The translations under genes were made by a program, and so were the position numbers. Of a stretch of 64,000 nt of DNA, positions 50,571 to 63,773 are shown one piece after another. The DNA is from Ustulina deusta (Eukaryota > Ascomycota > Sordariomycetes > Xylariales > Xylariaceae): positions 124,001 through 188,000 of the forward strand of contig JAJNNX010000073.1 in assembly GCA_023159155.1 (NCBI GenBank), read 5' to 3'. Within the stretch, counting starts at the first letter, position 1, and each line of letters opens with the position of its first letter. The notes under the pieces are model-generated. The model saw nothing but the letters and a program-made list of their open reading frames with translations. It was not told the DNA's origin and made no database searches.

Positions 50571-50934
50571 TATAGTAGAACTAGTATATATATATAAAAA
50601 ACAAATCTTTAGTTATAAAATAAAACATATTTTTAAAAACTTTAAAAATTACAGAACAAAAAATATAAAAAGCGTACGTTTTTATTTAAAGCTATAAAAA
50701 ATTTCTTTTTTTAAAAAACAAACAATAAATAATTATTATAAAATACTAAATAAGAGTTAGAAATTTGTTTTTATTAATTAATTATTGCGTTTTTATTTAT
50801 AATTATAAATTAGATTTTGATTTAATACGTATAAAGATCTGCAAGCCAGAAAACGTAGTCTAATACAAAAGGATTAGGTAGGTTTGGTTGGTTTAAGTGT
50901 GCGATACGCCGATTAGGAGCCCTGCTCTATTTTA
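50571..50934 (+). repeat. Element B 3' LTR
   Basis: 364 bp, homologous to 27941-28304. Here the first 70 bp are fully RIP-converted, while the last 110 bp keep G and C (for example GGAGCCCTGCTC near the end). Confidence 0.85.
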
Positions 50935-50938
50935 GTAA

Positions 50939-53615
50939 TTAAAACTATTTAAATTATTTTATTTTAAAACATAAATTAAAATAATTTTTTTAAACTTTTA
51001 AAAATAGTATTACTTTAATATAGTTTTATAATATTAATAATTTATTATTAAAATCATTAAAAGTTTATAGAAAAAAGTTTGGCTTAAAGTTATTTTTATT
51101 AATTATTCTAAAGCTAATACTTAGTTTAGGTATAAAAAAAAACCTTAATTATAAATAGTTCTATTAAACTAAAATAATATAATACCTTTTAAAGATTTTT
51201 TAAATATATAAAAAAGCTTTTTTTTTTAAAATAAATAATCTAGTATTTTTATTAGTTATATTACTTATATTATTTTTTAATTTATTAAAGATCTAAAATC
51301 TAACATATTTAATATTAACTTTTTATTTAATAATATTTCTAATTCATATTATTATAATTGTTTTATTAGCGTTTAAAACAAAATATATTATTCTATATAT
51401 AAAAAACTAGTTTTTAATAAAAATATAGATTTAATATTTGTTAAACTTAATATTATTTATATAAATTATTTAACTAAAATTTAAAAAAATAAAGTAATTT
51501 ATAGTACTTTTTTTTTAATATTTTAATATAATATAAAGTTTTATTTTTTTATTAAAAATAAAAGCTTAAACTTTTAATAATTTAAAAGTATACTAGATCT
51601 AATAAAATATTATATTATATTTTATAAAATATATATTTTTTTACTTTATTAATTAAATATAAATTTTTGAAATATATAATAATATAAACTAATACTAACT
51701 AGTAATAAAAATTAATATTAAACAAAATAGTTATAATTAATAGTTATTAAACAATATTTTTTAATATTTTTATAGCTTTTTTAGTAATATTGTTTTATTA
51801 ATACTAATTAATAGATAAAAAATATAGTACTATATTTTTATTATAATATAATACTTCAAAAGTATTTTTTATAAATATAAGTTTTTAATTTAAAATAATA
51901 ATATAGCATTTTTATTTTAACTATTTGTTTTAGTTAAAAAAAGTTTAGAACAATTTTAGAAATTTTAAAATTAACTTTATAAAATATACTTAAGTTATTT
52001 TAATAAAATTATTTTTAATAATTACTTATTAAGTTAATTTATTATATTTTATGACTTAGTTTGTTTTAGTTAATATATTTATAAAATCTATATATAATAA
52101 TTTTAGTTTTTATATTTTTTTATAAAGATTTTATATAAAAGGTTTTTTTTATTTATTTTTTAATATAGGTTTTATAAAAGCAATATTTTTAAATAACAAA
52201 TATTCTAGTTAAATAGTTTATTAAGTTTTTTAGGCTTTAATTACCTAAATATTTTAATTATTTATACTAGATTTATATTTTAAAATTAAATAAAAAATAA
52301 ATATTAATATTACTATTAAAAATATTAATTAAATATAAGCTACTAATAGTCCTAGCTATTATAAAGCAGTTTTTTTTTAGTGGTAAAAGTTTTATTATAA
52401 CAAAAAAGAAATTTAGTTCTTTTTTTAAAAAACTAAAAAATAAAAATTAGATTTACTCTATTTTTAAAAAAATAAATAGCATTATAAAAAATTGTTTATT
52501 TTTTTTAGCTATTTATTATTAAAATAACTATATAATCTTTTATTTTTTTAAATACTACTATTTTTTTTTTATCTTTAATATTTTTAGACTAATATACTTT
52601 TTTATATTAAAAAAACTATTGCAGTTATAAAAAAAATATTAACTATAACCTATATTTAAAATAATAATAAACTTTAGTTTTTTAGCAAAAAAACTGCTTG
52701 TTATATTGCTAAAGTTAATAAAACCAAACTTTAAAAAATATTAGTTATATAAAATTTTTTTAAAACACTATAAAATAGTTTAAATATATTAAAAATAGTT
52801 TAAATATATTAAAAATAATAATTAGTATAGTTTTAATTAAAAAAAAAATAATAGTATTTATATTAATATTAAATATTTTAATAAAAAAACTTAGTTTTAA
52901 AATTATAGTTAAAGCTATATTAATAGTAAAACTAAAATTAACAAAAATAAAATCGAAAGATTTAGAACTATTAGTAGCAAAAAAAAATTTTATAACTAAT
53001 AAAGTTATTATTATTATTATTTTTGCTTTTTTTATATTTTTGTTTATTATTATTTTTTATTTTTTTATTTTTTAAGAGCTAGCTAAAAAAACTTAATGAA
53101 GCATTTTAATAAAAAATAAATTTTTTATTAAAAGCTAATAAGTTTATATTACTTTTTTTTAGCTTTTAATTTTGCTATTTTTATTTAATAGCTATAATAG
53201 CTTTATTAAAAATAATAGCTTTTTTTATAATTATATTATTTTTGTTCTGTTTAAATATAATATTATAATACTAAAAAAATATAATAAAAAATATATTAAA
53301 AAAAGATCTAAAAAAATTAAAAAACTTATTAATAAAAATTAGTTCTATAATAATACAAGTATTATTTAATTTTATTAATTTGTTTCGGATAGTTTAAAGT
53401 TCTAAAGCTAGCTTAGTTATATTATTTTTATAAAACTCTAAAATAATATTTATTTATATAAAAATAGCAATATTATAAAGAACTATATTAATATATTTAA
53501 CTATTACTTAAATATTAAGTTTAAACTAATTTTAAATTATTATATAAGCTTTATTTTATTTGTCTTTTTAATTTTTAATTTTTTTTTAATAAATAGTAAT
53601 ATTTTTGCTAGTTTA
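50939..53615. other. RIP-mutated sequence between elements B and C3
   Basis: About 2.7 kb, AT-rich, with no recognised element ends and no readable gene. Confidence 0.4.
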
Positions 53616-53669
53616 TATAACAGTTAGTATAATCTTAGCAAGACCTGCAAGAACTCTAGACCTATATAG
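53616..53669 (+). repeat. Element C3 5' LTR, first part
   Basis: Begins TATAACAGTTAG and stops at CCTATATAG, exactly where C2 starts. It lacks a short piece present in the other LTRs of the family. Confidence 0.8.
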
Positions 53670-53918
53670 TGTGACGGTCAGTATAGTCTATACAGTCTTA
53701 GCAAGACCCGCAAGGACTCCAGACCCATATAGCAATAAAATAGGAAGTTTGCGCACGGACCAACCTAACTCTGCAGCCACACACACAGAGTCTATATCTA
53801 CCTACCTTATAAACTCTAACTTCTTTTTTTTTTTTTTTTTTTTTTTTTTTTAGCTTAAAATTTTTATTTATAGTATTAATAAACTAGCTATAAAAGCTTT
53901 ACTTAATTAATTATAATA
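53670..53918 (+). repeat. Element C2 5' LTR
   Basis: 249 bp, the least mutated LTR of the family: CAAGACCCGCAAGGACTCC and AACTCTGCAGCCACACAC survive, with a T run of about 28 at 53824-53851. Confidence 0.9.
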
Positions 53919-56900
53919 TTACTTTAAGCTTACTAATTATTTATTAATATATATTTTATAATATAAATTTAACTTTAATATAATTTTAATAAAACTTTTA
54001 ATTTTTATATTATTTAAAAATTAGTAATTTATAAAAAACTTAACTTTAAATATTTTTATTTTATTTCTAGTTCTTAAATAATTAAAATAATTTTAATTTT
54101 TAAGTATAACTAGTTTTTTATTATTAAATAATCCTAAAAAAAAATTTTTTATAAAAAAAAAAAAAGTAAAATATTAAACTTTTTTATAAACACTTTAAGT
54201 AAATTAATATTTAAAATTTTTTTTTAAAAAAACAAAAAGTTAAAACTTAAAAAAACAAAATCTAAACTAAAACTAAAATAACTTAAAATAAATAATATAT
54301 TTAAAAATATATTAATAAATATTATTGCTATATAAGCTTATAATTTTATATTAATTTTAGTAAAACTTTTTTAATATATTTATTTTAATATTTTTAAAAG
54401 ATAATTATAATTTAATAATAAAAAATATATTTAAAAATATTAATTTTAAACTTTTTAGTTTTATTACTTTATTTATTTTTTATTTTATTAGTTTAGTTTT
54501 TAGTATTTTAAACTTTATTTATACTAAAAAAGCTAAAATACAAAAAACTAATTTTAGTAAGTTTGTAAAAAATAAAGCCTTATTTAATAATTAGGTTTAT
54601 AAACTAATAAAAAAGCTAAATAAAAATATTATTATATTTTAAGCTAAAAATAACTAATTTTAATATATTATAAATTAATTAAAAAAATATATTAAAAAAT
54701 TAATAAAAATTTATTTTTATTTAATTAAAAGATTATTTAGTAATATTATTAAAATAATTTAAGTTTTATTAATAGTTTATTATAATTTTAATTAAATAAT
54801 TATTATTTATAAAATATTTTAAATTTATATATATAGAACTAATAAAAATATTAATAAATTTATTTTTATATTTAATAGTTTAGTTTAAAAATATTAACTT
54901 GCTAAATTATAATAAAAATATAAATTATAAAACTATTTTTATATAAAACTTTTATAAATTTAAATATTTTTTATAAATTATTTATTAATAAAATTATTAA
55001 ATTAATATATAATATTAAACAAACTTATAAAAATTATTAATAAACTAAACTTATTAGTTTAATTAAGCAAAAATCTAACTTAAATAATTAAACTTTTAAT
55101 AAATTAGCTTATTAATTTTTAGTTAACCCTAAAAATTCTAAAATATTTATTTTAAAATAATTAAAATAAACACTAACTACAAAAAAAAAAAAAACCTGTT
55201 AAAATAATAAGATCTATTTTATTTATAAAAAAAAAATATATATATATATTAATTAATTGCTTTAACTAAAAGCTTAAAATTTTAAATATTTAACTAGTAA
55301 GAAAAAGCTATAATAAAAATAGCTCTAGTAGTTTATTTAATTTAAAAAACAAATAAAACTAATAAAAATCTTTTTATTAATTTTTTTATTTATTTTAATT
55401 AAAATATATAATTAAAATAAATAAATTATTTTTAAAATATTTACTTAATTATAAATTAATAGTATTAAAATAAAAACTTTAGCTTTATATAATATTAAAT
55501 CTTATATTTTTTTAATAATTAGCTATAAGTTTATATAATAAATTAAATAATAATTAAAAATAAAAATAGTTTATTTAGCTAAATTTAAAAGCTTTATAAC
55601 TACTAAAACAAAATAATTAATAAAATTTATAAATATTTAATATATATTATAAAAATTAATAATTAATTATTTAAAAACTAAATATTTTAAATTATTAATT
55701 TTAGTTATCATATTATTATTAATATTAAATAATTAATAAAATAAAATATTTTAATAAAAACTTAAAAATAATAATTTATTTTTATTAGTTTAATTTTTAT
55801 TAATAATTATAGTTAAATTTATTAGTTATAAATAATAAAATATAAACCTAAAAATGTAAAAAAATACTAATTAATATAATTAAGTATTAAAAAAATATTA
55901 TTAAATATTAAAATAATTTTTTAAAAATAAAACAATTATTTTAAAAATAATTAAAACTAAAAAAATAAAAAAAAAACCTAAGATTTCTAAACCTAAAATA
56001 AAAAAGGTTTATATAATAATTTTTAAAAAAAAAAAACAAAGCTACTATTAAAAAAATTATATAAAACTTTTAGAATTATTTTTATTAAAATAAAAAGAAA
56101 TAACTAACTAAAAAAACTTTAAAAAAACTTATTATAATTAAGTTTGTAATAATTAAAAATAATTATATTAAACTATTTAAAAAAAACTTAAAAGTAATTA
56201 ATATTTTATAAAAAAAAATTTTTTTAAATTAATTAAATAGTATTATAAAAATTTTTTAATAATAAACAAATCTTATTTTTAAAAAAAAAAAAGATCTAAA
56301 ATTTTACTATTATTATAACTAAAATTTAATATAGTACTAAAACTTAATAATAAAAAAAATATTTTTAAGCTTTATTAATATTAAATATTTATATAGTTTA
56401 TTTTATTTAAAAAAATGTTTATAAATAAGCTATTAGCTATAAACTTTATTAAATAAAATATAAATTTAAATATTATTTTTATTTTATTTATATTTAAATT
56501 TAAATTAATTAAATATAAGTTTATAATTAATTATTAATAAAAAAATATATATTTAAAAAATTAAATCATATTAGTTTTAAATATTAGTAATATTATATTT
56601 AATTATTATAATATTATTTAATTTATAAAACTAAATATTATCAAAACTTTTTATTCATTATTATTAACTATAAAATTATATTATTATTATTTTTTTTAAA
56701 CTTATAAAAAAATATTTTAATAAAAAGTTTTATTATTTAGTTTAAAAATAAAACTTATTTAGCAGCAAATTTTTATTAATATATAAATTTAAAAATTTCT
56801 AAATAAATTTATAAATATTTATATAAATAATATTTTAATTTATTTTAAAACTAAAAAATAATATTAAACTTATTATAAAAAAATATTAGAAAGTTTTATT

Positions 56901-59179
56901 TTAATATATTTATTATTAATTATTTAAAAATAATTATAAAAACTAAAATAAAAATTAAAATTAACCTTATTAAAATTTAAGCAATTCTAAATTAAAACTT
57001 TAATAATTTTAAAAATACTAAATTAATCCGGTTATTTTTTAAGTTTTATAATTATGTTTATATATTTATTTATTATACTAATAAAATTATTACTTTTTTA
57101 AATCGATTATTAAAAAAAAAAATTTATTTATAATAGAACTAAAACAAAAATAAACTTTTAAATATATAAAACTATTAATATATAAAGCACTTATTTTAGC
57201 TTTTTTTAAGCCCGGCTAACTAATATAAGTAAAAACAAATATTTTATATAATATAATAAAAAGAATTATTTAATAGCAATAAAAAAATATAACCTAAAAA
57301 CTTATAAAATATTTTTTTAAAATAATAATATTAATTAAACAAACCTACCTGATTTAAAACTGTAAATTTTTAGTAATAATATAAACTTTAAAATATTACT
57401 ACTTAAAGCTTTTTAAAACTAAATTTTTTATAATAACTAATTATTAAGCTTTATTATATTTTTTAAATAAATAGAGTTTATTAATATAATAAATATATTA
57501 AGTTAACTTTTTATTAAATTTTAATATTATTTTTTTATATTAATTAAAACAAAAAAATATAATAATTAATATTTTATTAAAAAAAATAGCTAAACTTTTT
57601 ATAATCAAAACTAAAAAAGCTTAAAAATAAGTAATAATATTAGTTCTATTTAATAAAATACTAAGTCTTATATTAATTATAAACCTTTTATTTAATATTT
57701 TTTAAAAAGCTAACCTAGTAAACTTAATTAAATAAAGAAACTAGCTATAAAATTAAAAAAATAAAAACAAAACGCTATATATACCTAAAATTATTTTAAA
57801 TAGGACTATTTTTTTTTATATAGCTTTAATTTAAAAAGTTTATATATTTTTAATTACTATATATTAAAATTAATATAAAATAATTAAAATATTAAAATAA
57901 GAATACTATTAGTTTTATTTAAAATATAATTATAACTAATATATATATAATTGTTATAACTATAAAAAAAACAAAATATTATAAAATAAAACTTTTAGTT
58001 TTTTTTATTTATTATTTATATTAGCTATAATATAGCAATATATAGTAATAAATAGCAAAAATATATTACTTAATTAATAAAGTTATAACTATATATAAAT
58101 ATTTATAAACAAGTTTAATTGTTTAATTATAATTTTATCTAGCAAAAAAATAAATATTATAGAATTATTAGCTATATAATATTAAAAAAGTTTATATAGA
58201 TTTTTTAGCATACTAGATATATAAATATTAAATAACACAAAACTATTTATTTTTAAATTTATAGCAATAATTAATAGTTTTATAAGCACTAAGCACTACT
58301 TTAATAATACTTATTACTTTTAGACCTAAAAAATAATAAAATTAACTAATTAAAAACTAGACTAATAATTTTATTTCTATATTAATAAATACTAAAATAA
58401 TTAAAATATTTATTTTTTTGCTTTAGATTTTATATATAATTCTTTATAATATTTATTAATTAATATATTACTACTAAAAATAACAATAAAAGTTAAAATA
58501 TAAAACTTTCTAATAATAAATATTAATAAAACTATTGCAGATTTTAATACTAAGTAGCAAATGCTCGAACTAGTTTGCTAAACTTAAAATATTTAAAAAA
58601 TAGCATATAATATAGCAATTTTTATATAAAAATAATATAAGCTATAAGCTAATAAAAAAAAACGCTTAATAGATTTTAAAATAAAAAATAAAGGTTTGTA
58701 ATATAAGTACTAACTATTAAATTGGACTTTTAGTTAGTTAGACTTTTTAAGATCTTAAAAAAATAAAAATTTAGTTATATTTTTGATTTGTTTAATTTTT
58801 ATAAAATAAAAATTTTGTTTTACGCTAACTAATTACAAAAAGTAAACAATAATCTTTTATTTTAATAAATTTAATTATTATTTTTAGCTAAAAATATTAA
58901 TAGCAAAACAAAATTTAAAATTAAATAAATCAAACAATTAAAAATATATAAAAAAAGCAAAAAACTATAATACTAAATTGCTTAAAAAAGCTATAATTTT
59001 AATAATACTTAATATATAGCTTAAAATTTTAAAAACACGCTAATTAAATTTAACTAATTTTATAAAACTTATAAAAATAATAATAAAGTAATATAATATA
59101 AAAAAACTATACAAACCTAATATTATTAATAACCTTAAGTTAAAACTATATTTAAACTTTTGGTTTTAAAAAAAAGTAA

Positions 59180-59426
59180 TGTAATAGTTAGTACAGTTTA
59201 TATAGTTTTAGCAAGACCTATAAAGACTTTTGACTTATATAGCAATAAAATAAAAAGTCTATATATAAACCAACCTAATTTTGCAGCTATATATATAGAG
59301 TTTATATCTACCTACTTTATAACCTTTGATTTCTTTTTTTCTTTTTTTTTTTTTTCTTTAGTTTAGAATTTTTATTTATAGTATTAATAAACTAGCTATA
59401 GAAGTTTTATTTAACTGATTGTGATA
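59180..59426 (+). repeat. Element C2 3' LTR
   Basis: 247 bp; the T run at about 59331-59357 is broken by C residues. Ends TGTGATA at 59426. Confidence 0.88.
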
Positions 59427-59431
59427 TATAG

Positions 59432-59605
59432 CAATAACATAAGAAATCTATATATAGACCAACTTATAACTTTATAGCTATATATATAGAGTTTATATTT
59501 ATTTATTTTATAAACTCTGATTTTTTTTTTTTTTTCTTAGTTTAAAGTTTTTGTTTATAGTATTAATAAACTAGCTATAAAAGTTTTACTTAACTAATTA
59601 TAACA
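59432..59605 (+). repeat. Element C3 5' LTR, second part
   Basis: Resumes at CAATAACATAAG, the sequence that follows CCTATATAG in intact LTRs, and ends TATAACA at 59605. Confidence 0.8.
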
Positions 59606-60316
59606 CTATTTTAAATTTATTAATTATTTATTAATAAGTATTTAATAAATATATATATATATTTTTTTTTGCTATAATTAATAAAATATAAATAAACTTT
59701 TTTTTAAATTATATATTTTATAATATAAACTTAACTATAATATAATTTTAATAAAATTTTTAATTTTTATATTATTTAAAAACTAATAATTTATAAAAAT
59801 CTAATTTTAAATATTTTAATTTTATTTTTAGTTTTTAAATATAGCTAGTTTTTTATTATTAAATAATTTTAAAAAAAAATTTTTATAAAAATAAAATAAA
59901 AATTTATATTAAACTTTTTGATAAATATTTTAAGCAAACTAATATTTAAAAAGAAATTTAAAAAAAATAAAAAGTTAAAACTTAAAAAAATAAAATTTAA
60001 ACTAAAACTAAAACAAGTTAAAATAAATAATATATTAAAAAATATTAATTTTAAATCTTTTAGTTTTATTGCTTTATTTATTTTTTATTTTATTAGTTTA
60101 TTTTTTAATGTTTTAAACTTTATTTATATTAAAAAAACTAAAATATAAAAAACTAATTTTAATAAGTTTGCAAAAAATAAAGCTTTATTTAATAATTAAA
60201 TTTATAAATTAATAAAAAAGCTAAATAAAAATATTATTATGTTTTAAACTAAAAATAACTAATTTTAATATATTATAAGCTAATTAAAAAAATATACTAA
60301 AAAATTATTTAATAAT

Positions 60317-60516
60317 TGTTGGATTAATCGTACGTAATTATCTAGGGCATTTACGGACCCCTTCGTACGAAGGGGTATATAAGGGGCTCCCACCTACCCA
60401 TTTCCTTCCTTTCTCTCCCTCCTTTGAGTGTGGCATATAATGAATAGACTGTATTCCACCAACCTTGCAGGCATGTACTGCTGCTTTGGAAATATGCAGT
60501 ACACTCCATTCAAACA
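60317..60516. mobile_element. Element D: solo LTR, 200 bp, not RIP-mutated
   Basis: Begins TGTTGGATTAATCG and ends TTCAAACA; ATAAT is duplicated at 60312-60316 and 60517-60521. C1 and C2 show the empty site as continuous sequence (near 39095 and 54738). It has a perfect 18-bp palindrome (60358-60375) directly followed by a TATA-like TATATAAG. Start motif, length and 5-bp TSD fit a Copia-type LTR. No partner LTR is in the window. Confidence 0.88.
60358..60375. promoter_or_regulatory. Perfect 18-bp palindrome beside the TATA box in solo LTR D
   Basis: CCCCTTCGTACGAAGGGG, its own reverse complement, immediately before TATATAAG (60376-60383). The position suggests a dimeric transcription-factor site in the LTR promoter, or a hairpin. 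Confidence 0.5.
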
Positions 60517-60521
60517 ATAAT

Positions 60522-63500
60522 ATTATTAAAATAATTTAAATTCTATTAATAGTTTATTATAATTTTAATTAAATAGTTATTATTTATAAAATATTTTAAG
60601 TTTATATATATAAAACTAATAAAAATATTAATAAATTTATTAAGTTTTAATAAAAATATAAAAAAAAATCTATATAAAGGTTTTATAAATTATTTATTAA
60701 TAAAATTATTAAATTAATATATAATATTAAATAAGTTTATAAAAACTATTAATAAACTAAATTTATAAACTTAATTAAATAAAAATCTAATTTAAATAAT
60801 TAAACTTTTAATAAATTTTAAAATAATTAAAATAATAAAATTTGTTTTATTTATAATAAAAAAAATATATTAATTAATTATTTTAATTAAAAACTTAAAA
60901 TTTTAAACATTTAACTAATAAAAAAAATCTATAATAAAAATAATTTCAATAGTTTATTTAATTTAAAAAATAAATAGAACTAATAAAATTTTTTTTTTTT
61001 ATTTCTTTATTTATTTTAATAAAAATATATAGCTAAAATAAATTAATTATTTTTAAAATATTTATTTAATTATAAATTAATAATATTAAAATAAAAACTT
61101 TAATTTTATATAATATTAAAACTTATATTTTTTTAGAAATTAATTATAAGTTTATATAATAAATTAAATAATAATTAAAAATAAAAATAGTTTATTTAGT
61201 TAAACTTTAAAAATTTTATAACTATTAAAACAAAATAATTAATAAAATTTATAAATATTTAATATATATAATAAAAATTAATAATTATTAATTTTAGTTA
61301 TAATATTATTATTACTATTAAATAGTTAATAAAACAAAATATTTTAATAATAATTTAAAAATAATAATTAATTTAATTAAATAATTTATTTTTATTAGTT
61401 TAATTTTTATTAATAATTATAAATAATAAAATATAAACCTAAAAATATAAAAAAATATTATTAAATACTAAAATAATTAAAACTAAAAAAATATTAAAAA
61501 AATTTAAAATTTTTAAACTTAAAATAAAAAAAGTTTATATAATAATTTCTAAAAAAAAAAAAACTAAACTATTATTAAAAAAATTATATAAAACTTTTAG
61601 AATTATTTTTATTAAAATAAATAAAAATAACTAGTTAAAAGAATTTTAAAAAAGCTTATTATAGTTAAATTTATAATAACTAAAAATAATTATATTAAAC
61701 TATTTAAAAAAAACTTAAAAATAATTAATATTTTATAAAAAAAAAATTAAAATTAATTGAATAGTATTATAAAAAATTGTTAATAATAAACTAATTTTAT
61801 TTTTAAAAGAAAAATTTTTAAATATATAAAGTTAATATAAAGCTTTTTATTTTTTTAATTATTATATTTAAAAAAGTTTTTTTTTAAAAAAAATTCTAAA
61901 ATTTTTTTATTATTATAACTAAAATTTAATATAGTACTAAAACTTAATAATAAAAAATATACTTTTAAACTTTATTAATATTAAATATTTATATAGTTTA
62001 TTTTATTTAAAAAAAAGTTTATAAATAAATTATTAATTATAAATTTAAATATTATTTTTATCTTATTTATATTAAAATTTAAATTAACTAAATATAAGTT
62101 TATAATTAATTATTAATAAAAAAATATATATTTAAAAAATTAAATTATATTAATTTTAAATATTAATAATATTATCTTTAATTATTATAATATTATTAAT
62201 TATAAAATTTTATTATTTAGTTTAAAAATAAAACTTATTTAATAATAAGCGTTTATTAATATATAAATTTAAAATTTTTTAAATAAATTTATAAATATTT
62301 ATATAAATAATATTTTAATTTATTTTAAAACTAAAAAATAATATTAAATTTATTATAAAAAAATATTAAAAAGTTTTATTTTAATATATTTATCATTAAT
62401 TATTTAAAAATAGTTATAAAAATTAAAATTAAAATTAGAATTAATTTTATTAAAATTTAAACAATTTTAAATTAGAACTTTAATAATTTTAAAAATACTA
62501 AATTAATTTAGTTATTTTTTAAACTTTATAATTATATTTATATATTTATTTATTATATTAATAAAATTACTATTTTTTTTAAATTAATTACCAAAAAAAA
62601 ATAAACTTTTAAATATATAAAACTACTAATATATAAAGCGTTTATTTTAGTTTTTTTTAAGCTTAACTAACTAATATAAATAAAAATAAATATTTTATAT
62701 AATATAATATAAAAAATTATTTAATAATAATAAAAAAATATTTTTTAAAAACTTATAAAATATTTTTTTAAAATAATAATATTAATTAAACAAATTTATT
62801 TAATTTAAAATTATAAACTTTTAATAATAATATAAATTTTAAAATATTATTATTTAAAACTTTTTAAACCTAAATTTTTTATAATAACTAATTATTAAGC
62901 TTTATTATATTTTTTAAATAATTAAATTTTATTAATATAATAAATATATTAAACTAATTTTTTATTAAACTTTAATATTATTTTTTAGTATTAATCAAAA
63001 TAAAAAAATATAATAAGTAATATTTTATTAAAAATAATAATAAAGCTTTTTATAATTAAAACTAAAAAAACTAAAAAAAAAATAATAATATTAGTTTTTT
63101 TTAATAAAATATTAAGTTCTATATTAATTATAGATTTTTTATTTAATATTTCCTCAAAAGCTAACCTAGTAAATTTAATTAAACAAAAAAACTAGTTATA
63201 AAACCTAACAAATAAAAATAAAAAATTATATGCACTTAAAATTATTTTAAATAGGATTATTTTTTTTTATATAGCTTTGATTTAAAAAATTTATATATTT
63301 TTAATTATAATATATTAAAATTAATATAAAATAATTAAAATATTAAAATAAAAATATTATTAGTTTTATTTAAAATATAATTATAAATAATATATATATA
63401 ATTATTATAATTATAAAAAAAACAAAATATTATAAAATAAAACTTTTAGCTTTTTTTTATTTATTATTTATACTAGTTATAATATAATAATACGTAATAA

Positions 63501-63768
63501 TAAATAATAAAAATATATTACTTAACTAATAAAGTTATAATTATATATAAATGTTTATTAATAAGTTTAGTTAGCTAATTACAACTTTATTTAGCAAAAA
63601 AACAAACATTATAAAATTATTAACTATATAATACTATAAAAATTTATATAAATTTTTTAGTATATTAAATATATAAATATTAAATAATATAAAACTATTT
63701 ATTTTTAAGTTTATAACAATAATTAATAGTTTTATAAATATTAAGTACTACTTTAGTAGTACTTATTA
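60522..63768 (+). other. Element C3 interior
   Basis: RIP-mutated sequence homologous to the interiors of C1 and C2, with several deletions. No readable gene. Confidence 0.6.
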
Positions 63769-63773
63769 TTTTT

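Larger units (their letters stand above)
27941..50934 (+). mobile_element. Element B: large LTR retroelement carrying nested insertions
   Basis: Two direct LTRs of equal length (364 bp; 27941-28304 and 50571-50934) differ almost only by RIP-type changes. GTAA flanks both outer ends (27937-27940 and 50935-50938). LTR ends read TGCAGTAGGGCTAGTG and GCCCTGCTCTATTTTA. Subtracting C1 and T leaves about 11.9 kb of interior, large for a fungal LTR element, so older insertions may remain unseen. RIP has destroyed all coding content, so superfamily cannot be read. The TATA-like box and LTR ends suggest + orientation. Confidence 0.78.
53670..59426 (+). mobile_element. Element C2: complete LTR retroelement inserted in the C3 LTR
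   Basis: 5757 bp with LTRs 53670-53918 and 59180-59426; TATAG is duplicated at 53665-53669 and 59427-59431. A purine tract (AAAAAAAAGTAA) abuts the 3' LTR, giving + orientation. The ends still read TGTGACGG and TGTGATA. The interior is RIP-mutated without readable genes and provides the uninterrupted version of the site where element A entered C1 (near 57225). Confidence 0.9.

Noticed and set aside
53605..53853. 82-codon frame in the AT-rich block
   Set aside because: It lies across the C3 and C2 LTR starts and ends in the T run; it is LTR sequence, not a gene. The same holds for the frame at 59160-59366.
59918..60148. 76-codon Lys/Ile/Phe-rich frame
   Set aside because: Composition-driven open frame in RIP-mutated C3 interior; the homologous parts of C1 and C2 are not open.
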